Position numbers and translations under genes: made by a program. The notes beneath the pieces were generated by a model that was not told where the DNA came from, ran no database searches, and was given only the letters and a program-made list of their open reading frames with translations. Source: an uncultured Ignavibacteria bacterium (GTDB lineage: Bacteria; Bacteroidota; Ignavibacteria; Tepidaquicellales; OLB5). From it: 64,000 nt of DNA. The stretch covers positions 207,214 through 271,213 of the forward strand of contig CALMYL010000017.1 in assembly GCA_937873695.1 (NCBI GenBank), given 5' to 3'. Every line of letters starts with the position of its first letter. Within the stretch, counting starts at the first letter, position 1. Shown here piece after piece: positions 36,039-44,241 of this stretch.

Positions 36039-37358
36039 TTATTTTACTAACATCATTTTCTTTGTATCAGTGAAGTTGCCTGATGTTAATGTATAGAAGT
36101 AGATACCTGATGAAAGACCGCTGAGATCAACGTTTTCAACATAGTTACCTGCAGCATGGTTACCGTTAACAACTGTCATAACTTCAACACCGATGCTGTT
36201 ATATACCTTTATTGATACATTTCCGCTTACCGGTACTGAATATTTGATTGTTGTTGATGGATTGAACGGATTTGGATAGTTCTGCTCGAGTGCAAATGTT
36301 GATGGTGTTGTTGTGTTTGTTGGGTCAACAGCAACCGGTGTTGAAAGTTTTACAACACTTCCATCGCCTGCAACTGCATAACCAACTATGTTGCCGCCAA
36401 CTACCTGAACTGAAATATCAAAGAAACCTGTAATTGAGCTTGTTGTCATGTTGGAAAATGATGTACCGTTGTTTGTGGTAACCATAATGCCAAGTGATGT
36501 AGCTAAATAGCAGATATCTGTTCCCGGAGCCCATCTTAATACATTAAGTGTGCTTGTTCCAGTACCGCCTGTTGAAAGTGTTGTCCAGTTCACACCGCCG
36601 TTGGTTGTTCTTGAAATATTTGGGTATGAAGCGCTTGAAATACCAAGGCCATTGAGCTTGTTATTGTTAAAAGCTACGCCTGAGGTAAATGTACCTGTAA
36701 CACTGATAGGATAACCTGACCATGAAGTACCGCCGTTTGTTGTTATTGCCACTCTTGGAGTAGTGCTTGCACCGTTACCGAAGAACTGGTTATCAATACA
36801 GAACACTGCCGGTAATGAACCAATTGTAAATCCAACACCCGTCTGAAGAGAAGGTGTCCAGGTTGCGCCTGAGTTTGTTGAAACATACATTACGCATGTT
36901 GCGCCTGAACCGGTCGGTCCATCGCTCTGTGCTACAACAAATCCGGGGGTTAAGTTAGCTTTAACAATACCGTTAAAGAATCCGCCTGAACCGCCTGTAG
37001 TTAAAACTGTTGTCCAGCTAACGCCGCCATCAGTTGATCTCCACAATTTAGCATTTCCTGCGCCATCACCAACCATTAATGTATTTGCATCTATCATACA
37101 GCCTGCATATAATTCAGGTCCTGTTAAGTTTGCAGTTATGTTAACAAAGTTAACGCCGCCGTTTGTTGTTTTGTAAACTTTTGGTGCGCCTGTTACGCCT
37201 CCAACAACAATTGCATTGTTTCCATCAAGGCAGTAGATTCCGGGGTTTGTTCCGAGACCTGTCATACTTGCGGAACCATTGCAATAGGTCCACTGTGAAT
37301 AGGTATTAGCAGCGAAGAGAAAAGCGACCGCTAATACAAAAAGTTTAAGATATTTCAT
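36039..37358 (-). CDS. T9SS-sorted BNR/beta-propeller-like protein
   Basis: A 439-residue exported protein, paralogue of the gene at 34546. It has a signal peptide (1-21), many repeats of TTNGGVNW, STDGGVSW and TNSGATWTP (Asp-box blades), and a T9SS type A domain starting at QNYPNPFNP (about 357-365) and ending in KKMMLVK. A clear Shine-Dalgarno (GGAGGT, about 9 bases before the ATG on the minus strand) suggests strong translation. The repeat content is glycine, threonine and asparagine rich, as usual for secreted surface proteins in this group. Confidence 0.88.
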   Translation of the reverse strand: MKYLKLFVLAVAFLFAANTYSQWTYCNGSASMTGLGTNPGIYCLDGNNAIVVGGVTGAPKVYKTTNGGVNFVNITANLTGPELYAGCMIDANTLMVGDGAGNAKLWRSTDGGVSWTTVLTTGGSGGFFNGIVKANLTPGFVVAQSDGPTGSGATCVMYVSTNSGATWTPSLQTGVGFTIGSLPAVFCIDNQFFGNGASTTPRVAITTNGGTSWSGYPISVTGTFTSGVAFNNNKLNGLGISSASYPNISRTTNGGVNWTTLSTGGTGTSTLNVLRWAPGTDICYLATSLGIMVTTNNGTSFSNMTTSSITGFFDISVQVVGGNIVGYAVAGDGSVVKLSTPVAVDPTNTTTPSTFALEQNYPNPFNPSTTIKYSVPVSGNVSIKVYNSIGVEVMTVVNGNHAAGNYVENVDLSGLSSGIYFYTLTSGNFTDTKKMMLVK

Positions 37359-37472
37359 GTAGTTATTACCTCCAATAATTCTCCTTATTTAGGGAGAGGT
37401 TTTGTTAATTAAATGTTAACGCTTTGATTGAAGCAAATGTAACTATCGAAATGGAAAAAAACAATATAAAAT

Positions 37473-38906
37473 TTAATTTTTTTGCACAAAATTAGTAATT
37501 CTTTGTAATACTGTATCTTTACCCAGTATTTCCAGTACTTCAAAAATGCCCGGACTCACTGTTTTGCCGGTTACCGAAAGTCTCAATATATGAATAAAGG
37601 GAGCCGCTTTTAAACCTGCACTTTCAGCAAACACTCTTAAAATGTCTTCCAGTTCAGAAGAAGTCCACTTTTCACTCATATTGAGCTTTGTTATAAGATC
37701 TGCAAAATGCGGGCGAATTTCAGGCGTCCAGTGTTTCACAAGCCCTTTTTCGTCATAAATTTCAGGATCTTTAAAAAAGTAAATACCATATTCCAGGATC
37801 TCATTAACAGTAGAAATACGTTCCGTCATCAGGCCGAATACTTTTGCGAGATATTCATCTGATATTGATGAAAGATCTATTCCCAGTTCGCGGCTGAGTT
37901 TTGAATTTCTGAGAAAACCTATCAATTCAGGTATCCCGGCCTTCTTGATGTATTCTCCGTTGATCCAGTTCAGTTTTTTCATATCAAACACTGCGGATTT
38001 CTTATTCACTCTTTCAAACGTAAATACCTTTATCAACTCATCTCTGGAAATGACTTCAGCGTTGTTTTCAGGCGCAAATCCCAGCAGGGTAAGGAAATTG
38101 AAAAGCGCATCGGGCAGATAACCATTATCTCTGTAATCTTCTGTGCTTACAGGATTACGTCTCTTGGAAAGTTTTTTCTTATCTTCACCTAGTATCATAG
38201 GCAGGTGTGCGAACCGGGGTACATCCCAACCCATTGCTTTGTACACCAGAATTTGCTTGGGAGTGTTGGATAAATGGTCATCACCGCGAATAATATGTGA
38301 TATTTTCATATCATGATCGTCAACTACTACGGCAATCATATAAACAGGTGAGCCATCTGAACGCAGTATCACGAAATCATCTATATCAGAATTCTTAAAC
38401 GAAGTTAAACCATGCACAATATCATCAAATTCAGTTACACCTTCGGGCACTTTAAACCTTATTGCATAAGGTCTGCCTTCTGCAAGATATTTATCAATAG
38501 TTTCCCGTGGCAGACTGAGAGATGCACGGTTATATTTAAAGGGCACCTTGTTTCTTTGAGCAATATGTCTCTGCTCTTCAAGTTCTTCGGGAGTTTCAAA
38601 TGCGTAATACGCATTGCCTCTTTCCAGAAGCTCTTGTGCAACCTGTTTGTGGCGTTCGATATTAAGTGCCTGGTAAACAATTGGCTCATCTGAAATCATT
38701 CCCAGCCAGTTCATACTTCGAATTATCTGTTCAGAAAGCTCACTTTTGCTTCTTTCCGGATCCGTATCCTCAATTCTGAGCAGGAATTTGCCATTTTGAT
38801 TTCGTGCAAATAGCCAATTGAAAATTGCCGTTCTTGCGCCGCCAACATGCAAAAATCCGGTAGGTGACGGAGCAAATCTAACCCTTATATTGTCATTCAT
38901 TTCCAA
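37473..38906 (-). CDS. gltX: Glutamate--tRNA ligase
   Basis: GltX charges tRNA-Glu with glutamate. The class I HIGH region reads SPTGFLHVGGART (about 12-24), the Glu-specific FLLRIEDTDPERS follows, and the KMSKS equivalent is KLSKRR (about 245-250). The length of 477 is typical. The C-terminal anticodon-binding domain is complete. It is alone on its transcript; the 264-base gap to the MerR gene on the other strand shows no clear structure. Confidence 0.96.
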   Translation of the reverse strand: MEMNDNIRVRFAPSPTGFLHVGGARTAIFNWLFARNQNGKFLLRIEDTDPERSKSELSEQIIRSMNWLGMISDEPIVYQALNIERHKQVAQELLERGNAYYAFETPEELEEQRHIAQRNKVPFKYNRASLSLPRETIDKYLAEGRPYAIRFKVPEGVTEFDDIVHGLTSFKNSDIDDFVILRSDGSPVYMIAVVVDDHDMKISHIIRGDDHLSNTPKQILVYKAMGWDVPRFAHLPMILGEDKKKLSKRRNPVSTEDYRDNGYLPDALFNFLTLLGFAPENNAEVISRDELIKVFTFERVNKKSAVFDMKKLNWINGEYIKKAGIPELIGFLRNSKLSRELGIDLSSISDEYLAKVFGLMTERISTVNEILEYGIYFFKDPEIYDEKGLVKHWTPEIRPHFADLITKLNMSEKWTSSELEDILRVFAESAGLKAAPFIHILRLSVTGKTVSPGIFEVLEILGKDTVLQRITNFVQKN

Positions 38907-39170
38907 ATTATTGAAATTTCGTGCTGAATTGTTAATTAGTTAATATACACTTTTTATTCGAAAATGCGAAATAATCAAATTGAAAAAGGCTCAAATATGA
39001 TCTATTACATTGAAAAAAATCACAATTTCAATACTTCAAAATTTCGCAACTGCTGTAACTGCTTGCATTTGCTATTGACTAATCCAAATAAATGAAGTAT
39101 TTTGATAGTTACCTGTTGAAAAGTATCACAAAAATAAGTATTTTTGAATTAAATCATAAGAATTAAATTT

Positions 39171-39629
39171 ATGGCTATGAAAAATTTCTCAATGAAAAAG
39201 CTGTATTATTCTATCAGCGAGGTGAGCAGAATATGTGACCTGGAGCAGTATGTACTGAGGTATTGGGAAACAGAGTTTGAACAATTAAACCCTGCAAAGA
39301 ATTCTTCAGGTAACAGGATATATACCAATAAGGATATCAAAATGATCCTGCTTATCAAGAAACTGCTGAAAGAAGAAAAATATACAATTGAAGGCGCCAA
39401 AAAGATCATAAAGAATTATAATGTTGGAGATGACGGCGCCGAAAAATCTGATATGAATGTAGTTGAGGTTCAGAAACAAAAGGCAGGAGAACTGAGCCTT
39501 TTTGACAGTCACCAGGGTACCGATACAGCCGTTATGGAAGATGGCGAAAGAGAAGGCGATAAAATGGTTGAGGATTTAAAAGAGTTGAGAAAGTTTCTCG
39601 AAGAATTGTATAACCAATTAGACGATTAA
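39171..39629 (+). CDS. MerR-family regulator
   Basis: A 152-residue transcription factor. Residues about 8-75 are the MerR winged helix: YYSISEVSRICDLEQYVLRYWETEF and then NRIYTNKDIKMILLIKKLL. The rest is a helical tail; no ligand-binding domain is seen, so this is the short MerR type found next to RNA or division genes. Three ATGs are possible (39171, 39177, 39192); the third places the start at MKKLYYS, the usual family start. It ends in a terminator, upstream of the tRNA genes. Confidence 0.85.
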   Translation: MAMKNFSMKKLYYSISEVSRICDLEQYVLRYWETEFEQLNPAKNSSGNRIYTNKDIKMILLIKKLLKEEKYTIEGAKKIIKNYNVGDDGAEKSDMNVVEVQKQKAGELSLFDSHQGTDTAVMEDGEREGDKMVEDLKELRKFLEELYNQLDD

Positions 39630-39657
39630 AATCAGCCAATATAAAAAATATTTTATT

Positions 39658-39685
39658 AGTCCGGTTTAATGACCGGACTTTTTTG
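39658..39685 (+). terminator. Terminator of the MerR gene
   Basis: AGTCCGGT (39658-39665), loop TTAATG, ACCGGACT (39672-39679), then TTTTTT. Confidence 0.92.
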
Positions 39686-39730
39686 TTTTTGCTTTAATCT
39701 AAAGTAATTATTATTTCAAAATATTATGTC

Positions 39731-39751
39731 ATGCTGAACTTGTTTCAGCAT
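39731..39751. repeat. Dispersed hairpin element (ATGCTGAA type)
   Basis: ATGCTGAA, CTTGT, TTCAGCAT, preceded by TGTC. This short element is common between genes in Bacteroidota-like genomes. It lies in the 436-base gap between the MerR gene and tRNA-Pro, which otherwise holds only the structured segment near 39971-40030 and a promoter. Confidence 0.6.
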
Positions 39752-39970
39752 CTTTATTAATAATTGATAGATCATTCAGCCATTTGGGATATATATAATA
39801 GTCTGCTATGAATATATCCTTGGGCAATTGTCAGTTATATGAATTGCAGGGAAATGAATGAGGGTTGAAACAAAAAAAGCTACTCGTTCCGCGAATTTAA
39901 ATGTATTGAAAAACTTTCAATAGAAAGATAAACTTTCATTAATTTAGAATCATAGTTATGCATATTTGTG

Positions 39971-40030
39971 GCACGAGGATTATCAGCTTAGATAGTCGAT
40001 AATATTAAGCAAAGTTCGTGGCTTTTTTTG
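39971..40030 (+). other. Possible small structured RNA ending in a T-run
   Basis: CACGA (39972-39976) can pair with TCGTG (40016-40020), and inside this ATTATC (39979-39984) can pair with GATAAT (39998-40003). The outer stem is followed by GCTTTTTTTG. The layout resembles a short RNA with its own terminator, or an extended terminator. No reading frame is present. Stems are short, so the call is weak. Confidence 0.25.
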
Positions 40031-40053
40031 TTAGATTTAAATATTTAAATTTG
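40027..40053 (+). promoter_or_regulatory. Promoter-like boxes before tRNA-Pro
   Basis: TTTG (40027-40030) and TAAATTTG (40046-40053), the Bacteroidota-type -33 and -7 boxes (TTTG and TAnnTTTG). Transcription would start a few bases before the tRNA at 40066. The spacer of 15 bases is shorter than usual, so the -33 match may be accidental. Confidence 0.4.
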
Positions 40054-40065
40054 TACTGATTTATT

Positions 40066-40139
40066 CGGCGCGTAGCGCAGCCCGGTAGCGCACCACTTTG
40101 GGGTAGTGGGGGTCGCTGGTTCAAGTCCAGTCGCGCCGA
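40066..40139 (+). tRNA. tRNA-Pro(GGG)
   Basis: A complete 74-base cloverleaf: acceptor CGGCGCG/CGCGCCG, D-arm GCGC/GCGC, anticodon stem CCACT/AGTGG with loop TTGGGGT (anticodon GGG), T-arm GCTGG/CCAGT with loop TTCAAGT, discriminator A. CCA is not encoded. The gap from here to 40297 shows no gene. Confidence 0.95.
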
Positions 40140-40297
40140 CTTGAAGTTCTATCTTAAATTAATGTAATTACAGTATTGCACAGCATGCAACCTTTATTTA
40201 TTTTTAAGCATTAAATACTCAGAAGCCCTGCGAATAAGTCAATATTTAAACTTATTCTTTAGCTTTATACCGTAACTGCATTATTTTTATAGGGTTC

Positions 40298-40328
40298 TTG
40301 ATTTTTAATACTTTATTGTTTAAGTTTG
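40298..40328 (+). promoter_or_regulatory. Promoter-like boxes before the tRNA-Leu cluster
   Basis: TTG (40298-40300), a 20-base spacer, and TAAGTTTG (40321-40328), a good match to the Bacteroidota TAnnTTTG box. The start would fall near 40335, just before the first truncated tRNA-Leu-like unit, so the pseudogenes and tRNA-Leu(TAG) may share one transcript. Confidence 0.45.
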
Positions 40329-40350
40329 GTAAGTTCTTTTCAAATATTAA

Positions 40351-40404
40351 GCTGGAGTGGTGGAATTGGTATACACGTCCCGCCAAGGCGGGATGCCGTA
40401 AGAC
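40351..40404 (+). pseudogene. Truncated tRNA-Leu-like sequence 1
   Basis: It begins GCTGGAG-TG-GTGGAATTGG, a normal Leu acceptor and D-arm, then TCCCG-CCAAGG-CGGGA and a variable-arm-like TGCCGTAAGAC. The anticodon arm is a palindrome with a 6-base loop that contains CAA (a Leu anticodon) but lacks the universal T33. There is no T-arm and no CTCCAGC to close the acceptor stem. It starts 84 bases before a second such unit. It cannot be a working tRNA as it stands. Confidence 0.7.
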
Positions 40405-40434
40405 TTAAGAGATTTTAAACAATTCTAATTAATT

Positions 40435-40488
40435 GCTGGAGTGGCGGAATTGATATACGCATCCCGCCAGAGCGGGACACCGTAAGGC
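40435..40488 (+). pseudogene. Truncated tRNA-Leu-like sequence 2
   Basis: Same layout as the unit at 40351: GCTGGAG-TG-GCGGAATTG, then TCCCG-CCAGAG-CGGGA and CACCGTAAGGC. The loop again has 6 bases, this time containing CAG (another Leu anticodon), and the T-arm and 3' acceptor strand are missing. It ends 14 bases before the intact tRNA-Leu(TAG). Confidence 0.7.
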
Positions 40489-40502
40489 AATATACATAAT
40501 AT

Positions 40503-40584
40503 GCGAGATTGGCGGAACTGGCAGACGCGCTGGACTTAGGATCCAGTCCTGAAAGGGGTATGGGTTCGACTCCCTTATCTCGCA
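40503..40584 (+). tRNA. tRNA-Leu(TAG)
   Basis: A complete 82-base tRNA with long variable arm: acceptor GCGAGAT/ATCTCGC, anticodon stem CTGGA/TCCAG with loop CTTAGGA (anticodon TAG), T-arm TGGG-TTCGACT-CCC, discriminator A. CCA is not encoded. Confidence 0.96.
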
Positions 40585-40625
40585 CAACTGAAAAAATAAG
40601 GACTTAAATTATACATATCTAAAAC

Positions 40626-41909
40626 ATGTCCAATAAAACAAACATCAAAAACATTAATTCACCGGTTTGCTCATTTTGCGGCAGAAGCGCAAATAAGGTA
40701 ACAAGCATGATCGCAGGACCATCCAACTACGTTGGCAAAAAGGTCTACATCTGCGATATGTGTATTACCAATGCTATGACTATTATAAAGCAGAGCACGG
40801 CAGCAAGCCTGAATAAAAACCTGCCCCAGAGGCATGAGCTTACTCCGGAGGGGATTAAGAAGTTTTTAGATCAGTATGTTGTTGGCCAGGATGCGGCTAA
40901 AAAAGTTCTTTCTGTTGCGGTTTATAATCACTACAAGAGAATTGACTCGAATGAGTTCAGCTACGTTGATGATGTTGAGATCGAAAAAAGCAATATAATG
41001 CTTATCGGTCCTACCGGCAGCGGTAAAACTTTCCTTGCACAGACACTGGCAAAGTTACTTGATGTACCTTTTGCAATTGCAGATGCTACTACTCTAACCG
41101 AAGCGGGTTATGTTGGCGATGATGTAGAAACAATTCTTGTGCACCTGCTGCAATCAGCAAACTATGATGTCAAGAAAGCCGAGCGCGGTATTGTTTATGT
41201 TGATGAGATTGATAAGATATCCCGTAAGTCTGATAGTACTTCTATCACCCGTGATGTATCAGGTGAAGGTGTACAGCAGGCATTGCTTAAGATTATTGAA
41301 GGAACAACTGCTAACGTTCCGCCAAAAGGCGGCCGGAAACACCCGGAGCAGCCACTTATCAGCATAAATACCAGGAATATTCTCTTCGTATGCGGCGGAG
41401 CATTTGATGGACTTGAAAAGGTCATACAGCAGAGGGTGTCGCAGACCTCTATCGGATTTGGAACTGAAATTATCAGCAAAAAATCAAAACAATATGATGA
41501 GCTTATGGGACAGGTTGAGCCAGATGATCTTATAAGATTCGGACTGATTCCGGAATTTATAGGCAGACTGCCCATAACCGCAGTACTCAATTCACTGAAT
41601 GAGGATGCGCTGCTTTCTATTTTAACAGAACCCAAAAATGCCATTGTGAAGCAATATAAAAAGCTGTTCAGAATGGAAGGCGTTGAATTGGAATTTGAAG
41701 ACGATGCGCTCCAGGCTGTAGTAAAAAAGGCGATCACTAAAGGAACGGGTGCAAGAGCTCTTCGTTCAATACTTGAAGAGATCATGATCGATATTATGTA
41801 TAAATTGCCCTCCAAAGAGAATGTCTCAAAATGTGTGATAACAGAAAATGTTATCAACAAAAAAGATCAGCCGGTGTATATTCAGGAATCGAGCACAAAG
41901 TATGCTTAA
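40626..41909 (+). CDS. clpX: ATP-dependent Clp protease ATP-binding subunit ClpX
   Basis: ClpX unfolds proteins and feeds them to ClpP. The N-terminal zinc-binding domain has Cys 15, 18, 43 and 46 (VCSFCGR and YICDMC). The AAA+ core has Walker A GPTGSGKT (about 128-135), Walker [10 protein letters not shown] (about 190-198), and the pore loop region around GYVGDD. The C-terminal [10 protein letters not shown] is the sensor 2 region. The length of 427 is typical. clpP is not adjacent. It lies 41 bases after tRNA-Leu, with no obvious promoter of its own between. Confidence 0.97.
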   Translation: MSNKTNIKNINSPVCSFCGRSANKVTSMIAGPSNYVGKKVYICDMCITNAMTIIKQSTAASLNKNLPQRHELTPEGIKKFLDQYVVGQDAAKKVLSVAVYNHYKRIDSNEFSYVDDVEIEKSNIMLIGPTGSGKTFLAQTLAKLLDVPFAIADATTLTEAGYVGDDVETILVHLLQSANYDVKKAERGIVYVDEIDKISRKSDSTSITRDVSGEGVQQALLKIIEGTTANVPPKGGRKHPEQPLISINTRNILFVCGGAFDGLEKVIQQRVSQTSIGFGTEIISKKSKQYDELMGQVEPDDLIRFGLIPEFIGRLPITAVLNSLNEDALLSILTEPKNAIVKQYKKLFRMEGVELEFEDDALQAVVKKAITKGTGARALRSILEEIMIDIMYKLPSKENVSKCVITENVINKKDQPVYIQESSTKYA

Positions 41910-41912
41910 TTA

Positions 41913-41952
41913 ATCCTGAGCGAACTGCCTTCAGGCAGTGAGTGAAGGATCT
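41913..41952. repeat. CTGAGCGA...GAAGGATC element with a nested hairpin
   Basis: ATCCTGAGCGA (41913-41923) and AGTGAAGGATCTC flank ACTGCC-TTCA-GGCAGT (41924-41939). The outer ends ATCCT/AGGAT pair with each other. Related to the 29-base insert at 1430-1458, which also contains CTGAGCGA and GAAGGA. It is a dispersed intergenic element. Confidence 0.7.
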
Positions 41953-41972
41953 CATTCATTTAACGAAATTTC

Positions 41973-42002
41973 AAAAGGAACGGTATTACCGTTCCTTTTT
42001 TG
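41973..42002 (+). terminator. Terminator of clpX
   Basis: AAAAGGAACGGT (41973-41984), loop ATT, ACCGTTCCTTTT (41988-41999), then TTT. A 12-base-pair stem. Confidence 0.93.
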
Positions 42003-42036
42003 TTAATAGTATCTTATAACTAATATTTTTATCTTT

Positions 42037-43725
42037 GTGAATTCACATAAATTACAGGAGATACACGCCATCAGTACAATAAAATCCAATATCACACAGG
42101 ATAACGCTTACCATGAGCGCGAAGATAACATGAAGAACCTGCTCAGGAAAATTAATGCCGAAGCGAAAGAAACAATGCTTGGCGGCGGTAAGAAAGCAAT
42201 TGAAAAACTCCATGGGCAGAAAAAACTTCATTGCCGTGAAAGAGTTGAATTGCTGATCGATAAAGGTTCGTATTTTATGGAAATTGGACTTTTTACTGCC
42301 TATGGTATGTATAAAGAGTACGGCGGTGCGCCATCAAGCGGAACGATTTTCGGTATAGGTAGAATTCACGGGCGTGACTGCGTAATTGTTGCCAATGATG
42401 CTACCGTAAAAGCCGGTGCATGGTTCCCCATAACTTGCAAAAAAAATCTCCGCGCGCAGGAAATTGCGATTGAAAACAAGCTTCCTATAATTTACCTTGT
42501 TGATTCAGCCGGAGTTTTTCTTCCGCTGCAGGAAGACATTTTCCCTGATAAGGAGCACTTTGGCAGGATATTCCGTAACAATGCTGTAATGAGTTCCAAA
42601 GGTATCCCGCAGATCGCCGCTATAATGGGTCCCTGCGTTGCAGGCGGCGCCTACCTGCCCATTATGAGCGATGAAGCGCTGATTGTTGAAGGAAACGGCA
42701 GTGTCTTCCTGGCGGGCTCGCATTTGGTTAAAGCCGCAATTGGCGAGAATATCGATAATGAGTCACTAGGCGGCGCGACCGTTCACACGGAAATTTCAGG
42801 CGTAACAGATTATAAAATGAAAAGCGATGAAGAGTGCCTTGAAACAATAAGGAACCTTGTCGGTAAATTCGGACGTACTGAAAAAGCCGGATTTGACAGA
42901 ATTGATCCAAAAGAACCACTTTATCCTGAGCAGGAAATTTACGGCATAATGCCGCAGGATAGGGCAAAGCCGTATGATATGTATGAGGTTATTGCAAGAA
43001 TTACAGACGGCAGTGAAATTGATGAATATAAAGCCGGTTACGGCAAAAGTATTATTACAGCCTATGCAAGGATTGACGGCTGGTCGGTTGGTATAGTTGC
43101 AAACCAGCGTACTATTGCTAAGACCGCAAAGGGTGAAATGCAGGTTGGGGGAGTGATTTATTCCGATAGCGCAGATAAGGGCGCGCGCTTTATTATGAAC
43201 TGTAACCAGAAAAAAATACCTTTGGTATTTTTGCAGGATGTAACGGGATTTATGGTAGGCTCCAGGGCTGAACATGGGGGAATAATAAAAGACGGCGCAA
43301 AGATGGTTAACGCAGTGGCAAATTCAGTTGTACCTAAAATTACAATCATTGTTGGCAACAGCTACGGCGCCGGTAATTACGCAATGTGCGGCAAAGCATA
43401 TGACCCGAGGTTTATTTTCGCTTACCCGACTGCATCAATTGCGGTAATGGGCGGCGCGCAGGCAAGCAATGTATTGCTGAATATTAAAATAGGACAGCTG
43501 AAGAAGCAGGGTAAGGAGCTTAGTGAAGAAGAACAGGCTGCAATGCTTAAGGAAATTAAAGATCATTACGATGCGCACGCTGATCCGCTTTACGCCGCTT
43601 CGCGGCTGTGGGTTGATGGAATAATAGATCCCGCTGATACGAGGAAAATAATTTCAACCAGTCTTGGCTGCGCCAATAATAATCCCGAAATACCTAAATT
43701 CAACCCGGGTGTGCTGCAGGTATGA
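42037..43725 (+). CDS. Acyl-CoA carboxylase, beta (carboxyltransferase) chain
   Basis: The carboxyltransferase subunit of a biotin-dependent acyl-CoA carboxylase, closest in pattern to 3-methylcrotonyl-CoA carboxylase (HFGRIFRNNAVMSSKGIPQIA, then GGAYLPIMSDE). It transfers carboxyl from biotin to an acyl-CoA. The oxyanion-hole glycines are in MGPCVAGGAYLP and later GNSYGAGNYAMCGKAYDP. No biotin carboxylase or biotin carrier gene is in the window. The frame opens with a GTG at 42037 overlapping a TATCTTTG box, while the family start would fall near 42072, where the codon is ATC; the next ATG is at 42130. The start is therefore uncertain. Confidence 0.9.
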   Translation: MNSHKLQEIHAISTIKSNITQDNAYHEREDNMKNLLRKINAEAKETMLGGGKKAIEKLHGQKKLHCRERVELLIDKGSYFMEIGLFTAYGMYKEYGGAPSSGTIFGIGRIHGRDCVIVANDATVKAGAWFPITCKKNLRAQEIAIENKLPIIYLVDSAGVFLPLQEDIFPDKEHFGRIFRNNAVMSSKGIPQIAAIMGPCVAGGAYLPIMSDEALIVEGNGSVFLAGSHLVKAAIGENIDNESLGGATVHTEISGVTDYKMKSDEECLETIRNLVGKFGRTEKAGFDRIDPKEPLYPEQEIYGIMPQDRAKPYDMYEVIARITDGSEIDEYKAGYGKSIITAYARIDGWSVGIVANQRTIAKTAKGEMQVGGVIYSDSADKGARFIMNCNQKKIPLVFLQDVTGFMVGSRAEHGGIIKDGAKMVNAVANSVVPKITIIVGNSYGAGNYAMCGKAYDPRFIFAYPTASIAVMGGAQASNVLLNIKIGQLKKQGKELSEEEQAAMLKEIKDHYDAHADPLYAASRLWVDGIIDPADTRKIISTSLGCANNNPEIPKFNPGVLQV

Positions 43726-43802
43726 TAATTAACAATCGGTATTGTTATTTTCGTTTATGATAATTGTATTGAAAAGTAATTGGAAAAAGCCTAATTTAAT
43801 AT

Positions 43803-44045
43803 ATGACATATACAATTCTATACGAAAAAATCACTGATGGCTCAATGCCGGATGGATATTATTATGCCCACATTCCTGTATTGGATTTAACTACTCATGG
43901 TATTGGAATTGAGGGAGCTAAAGCTGCTGCAAAGGATCTTATGAAGGTATGGATTGAGGAAAAAAGAGCGAATGGTGAGAATATTCCGGTGGAAGATGAG
44001 ACACTTATATCAAAGATTGAAGTAGAAGATGCCTTACTCAGCTAA
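43803..44045 (+). CDS. hicB: HicB-type antitoxin
   Basis: An 80-residue protein of the HicB family: a partial RNase H-like fold with YTILYEKITDGSMPDGYYYAHIPVLDLTTHGIGIEGA, then a helix AAAKDLMKVWIEEKRANG. No C-terminal DNA-binding domain is present, so autoregulation may need another factor. The gene overlaps the HicA toxin gene by 17 bases, which couples their translation with antitoxin first. Confidence 0.82.
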   Translation: MTYTILYEKITDGSMPDGYYYAHIPVLDLTTHGIGIEGAKAAAKDLMKVWIEEKRANGENIPVEDETLISKIEVEDALLS

Positions 44046-44235
44046 AGAGGTTCTAAGAAAACTTGAAAAAGCTGGATTTGAAATCAAACGGCAATCAGGT
44101 TCTCATATTGTATTAAGGCACTCTGATGGCAGGCAAACATACGTTGCAATGCATTCCAAAGATATTCCGATTGGTACTTTTAAAAAGATTCTGAAACAGG
44201 CAAGTATCAGCGAAGAGGATTTTAAAATGCTATGA
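44029..44235 (+). CDS. hicA: HicA-type mRNA interferase toxin
   Basis: A 68-residue double-stranded-RNA-binding-fold toxin that cleaves mRNA. The signature KLEKAGFEIKRQSGSHIVLRH holds the catalytic His at residue 26 (GSH), followed by TYVAMHSKDIPIGTFKKILKQA. It lies in the order hicB-hicA, the reverse of the classical E. coli locus but common elsewhere. The pair together stabilises itself; regulation by HicB is expected from the family. Confidence 0.88.
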   Translation: MPYSAKEVLRKLEKAGFEIKRQSGSHIVLRHSDGRQTYVAMHSKDIPIGTFKKILKQASISEEDFKML

Positions 44236-44241
44236 GAATCT

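Noticed and set aside
40351-40488. Two extra functional tRNA-Leu genes
   Set aside because: Both lack the T-arm and the 3' acceptor strand and have a six-base anticodon loop without T33; no downstream half was found that could complete them.
40351-40584. Intron-containing tRNA-Leu
   Set aside because: The sequence after each truncated unit has neither the missing tRNA half nor any intron core; the intact tRNA-Leu(TAG) nearby has its own complete 5' half.
41195-41860. Long minus-strand open frame of 221 codons
   Set aside because: It is antisense to clpX, whose zinc finger, Walker motifs and length leave no doubt, and its translation is serine-rich as expected for a shadow frame.
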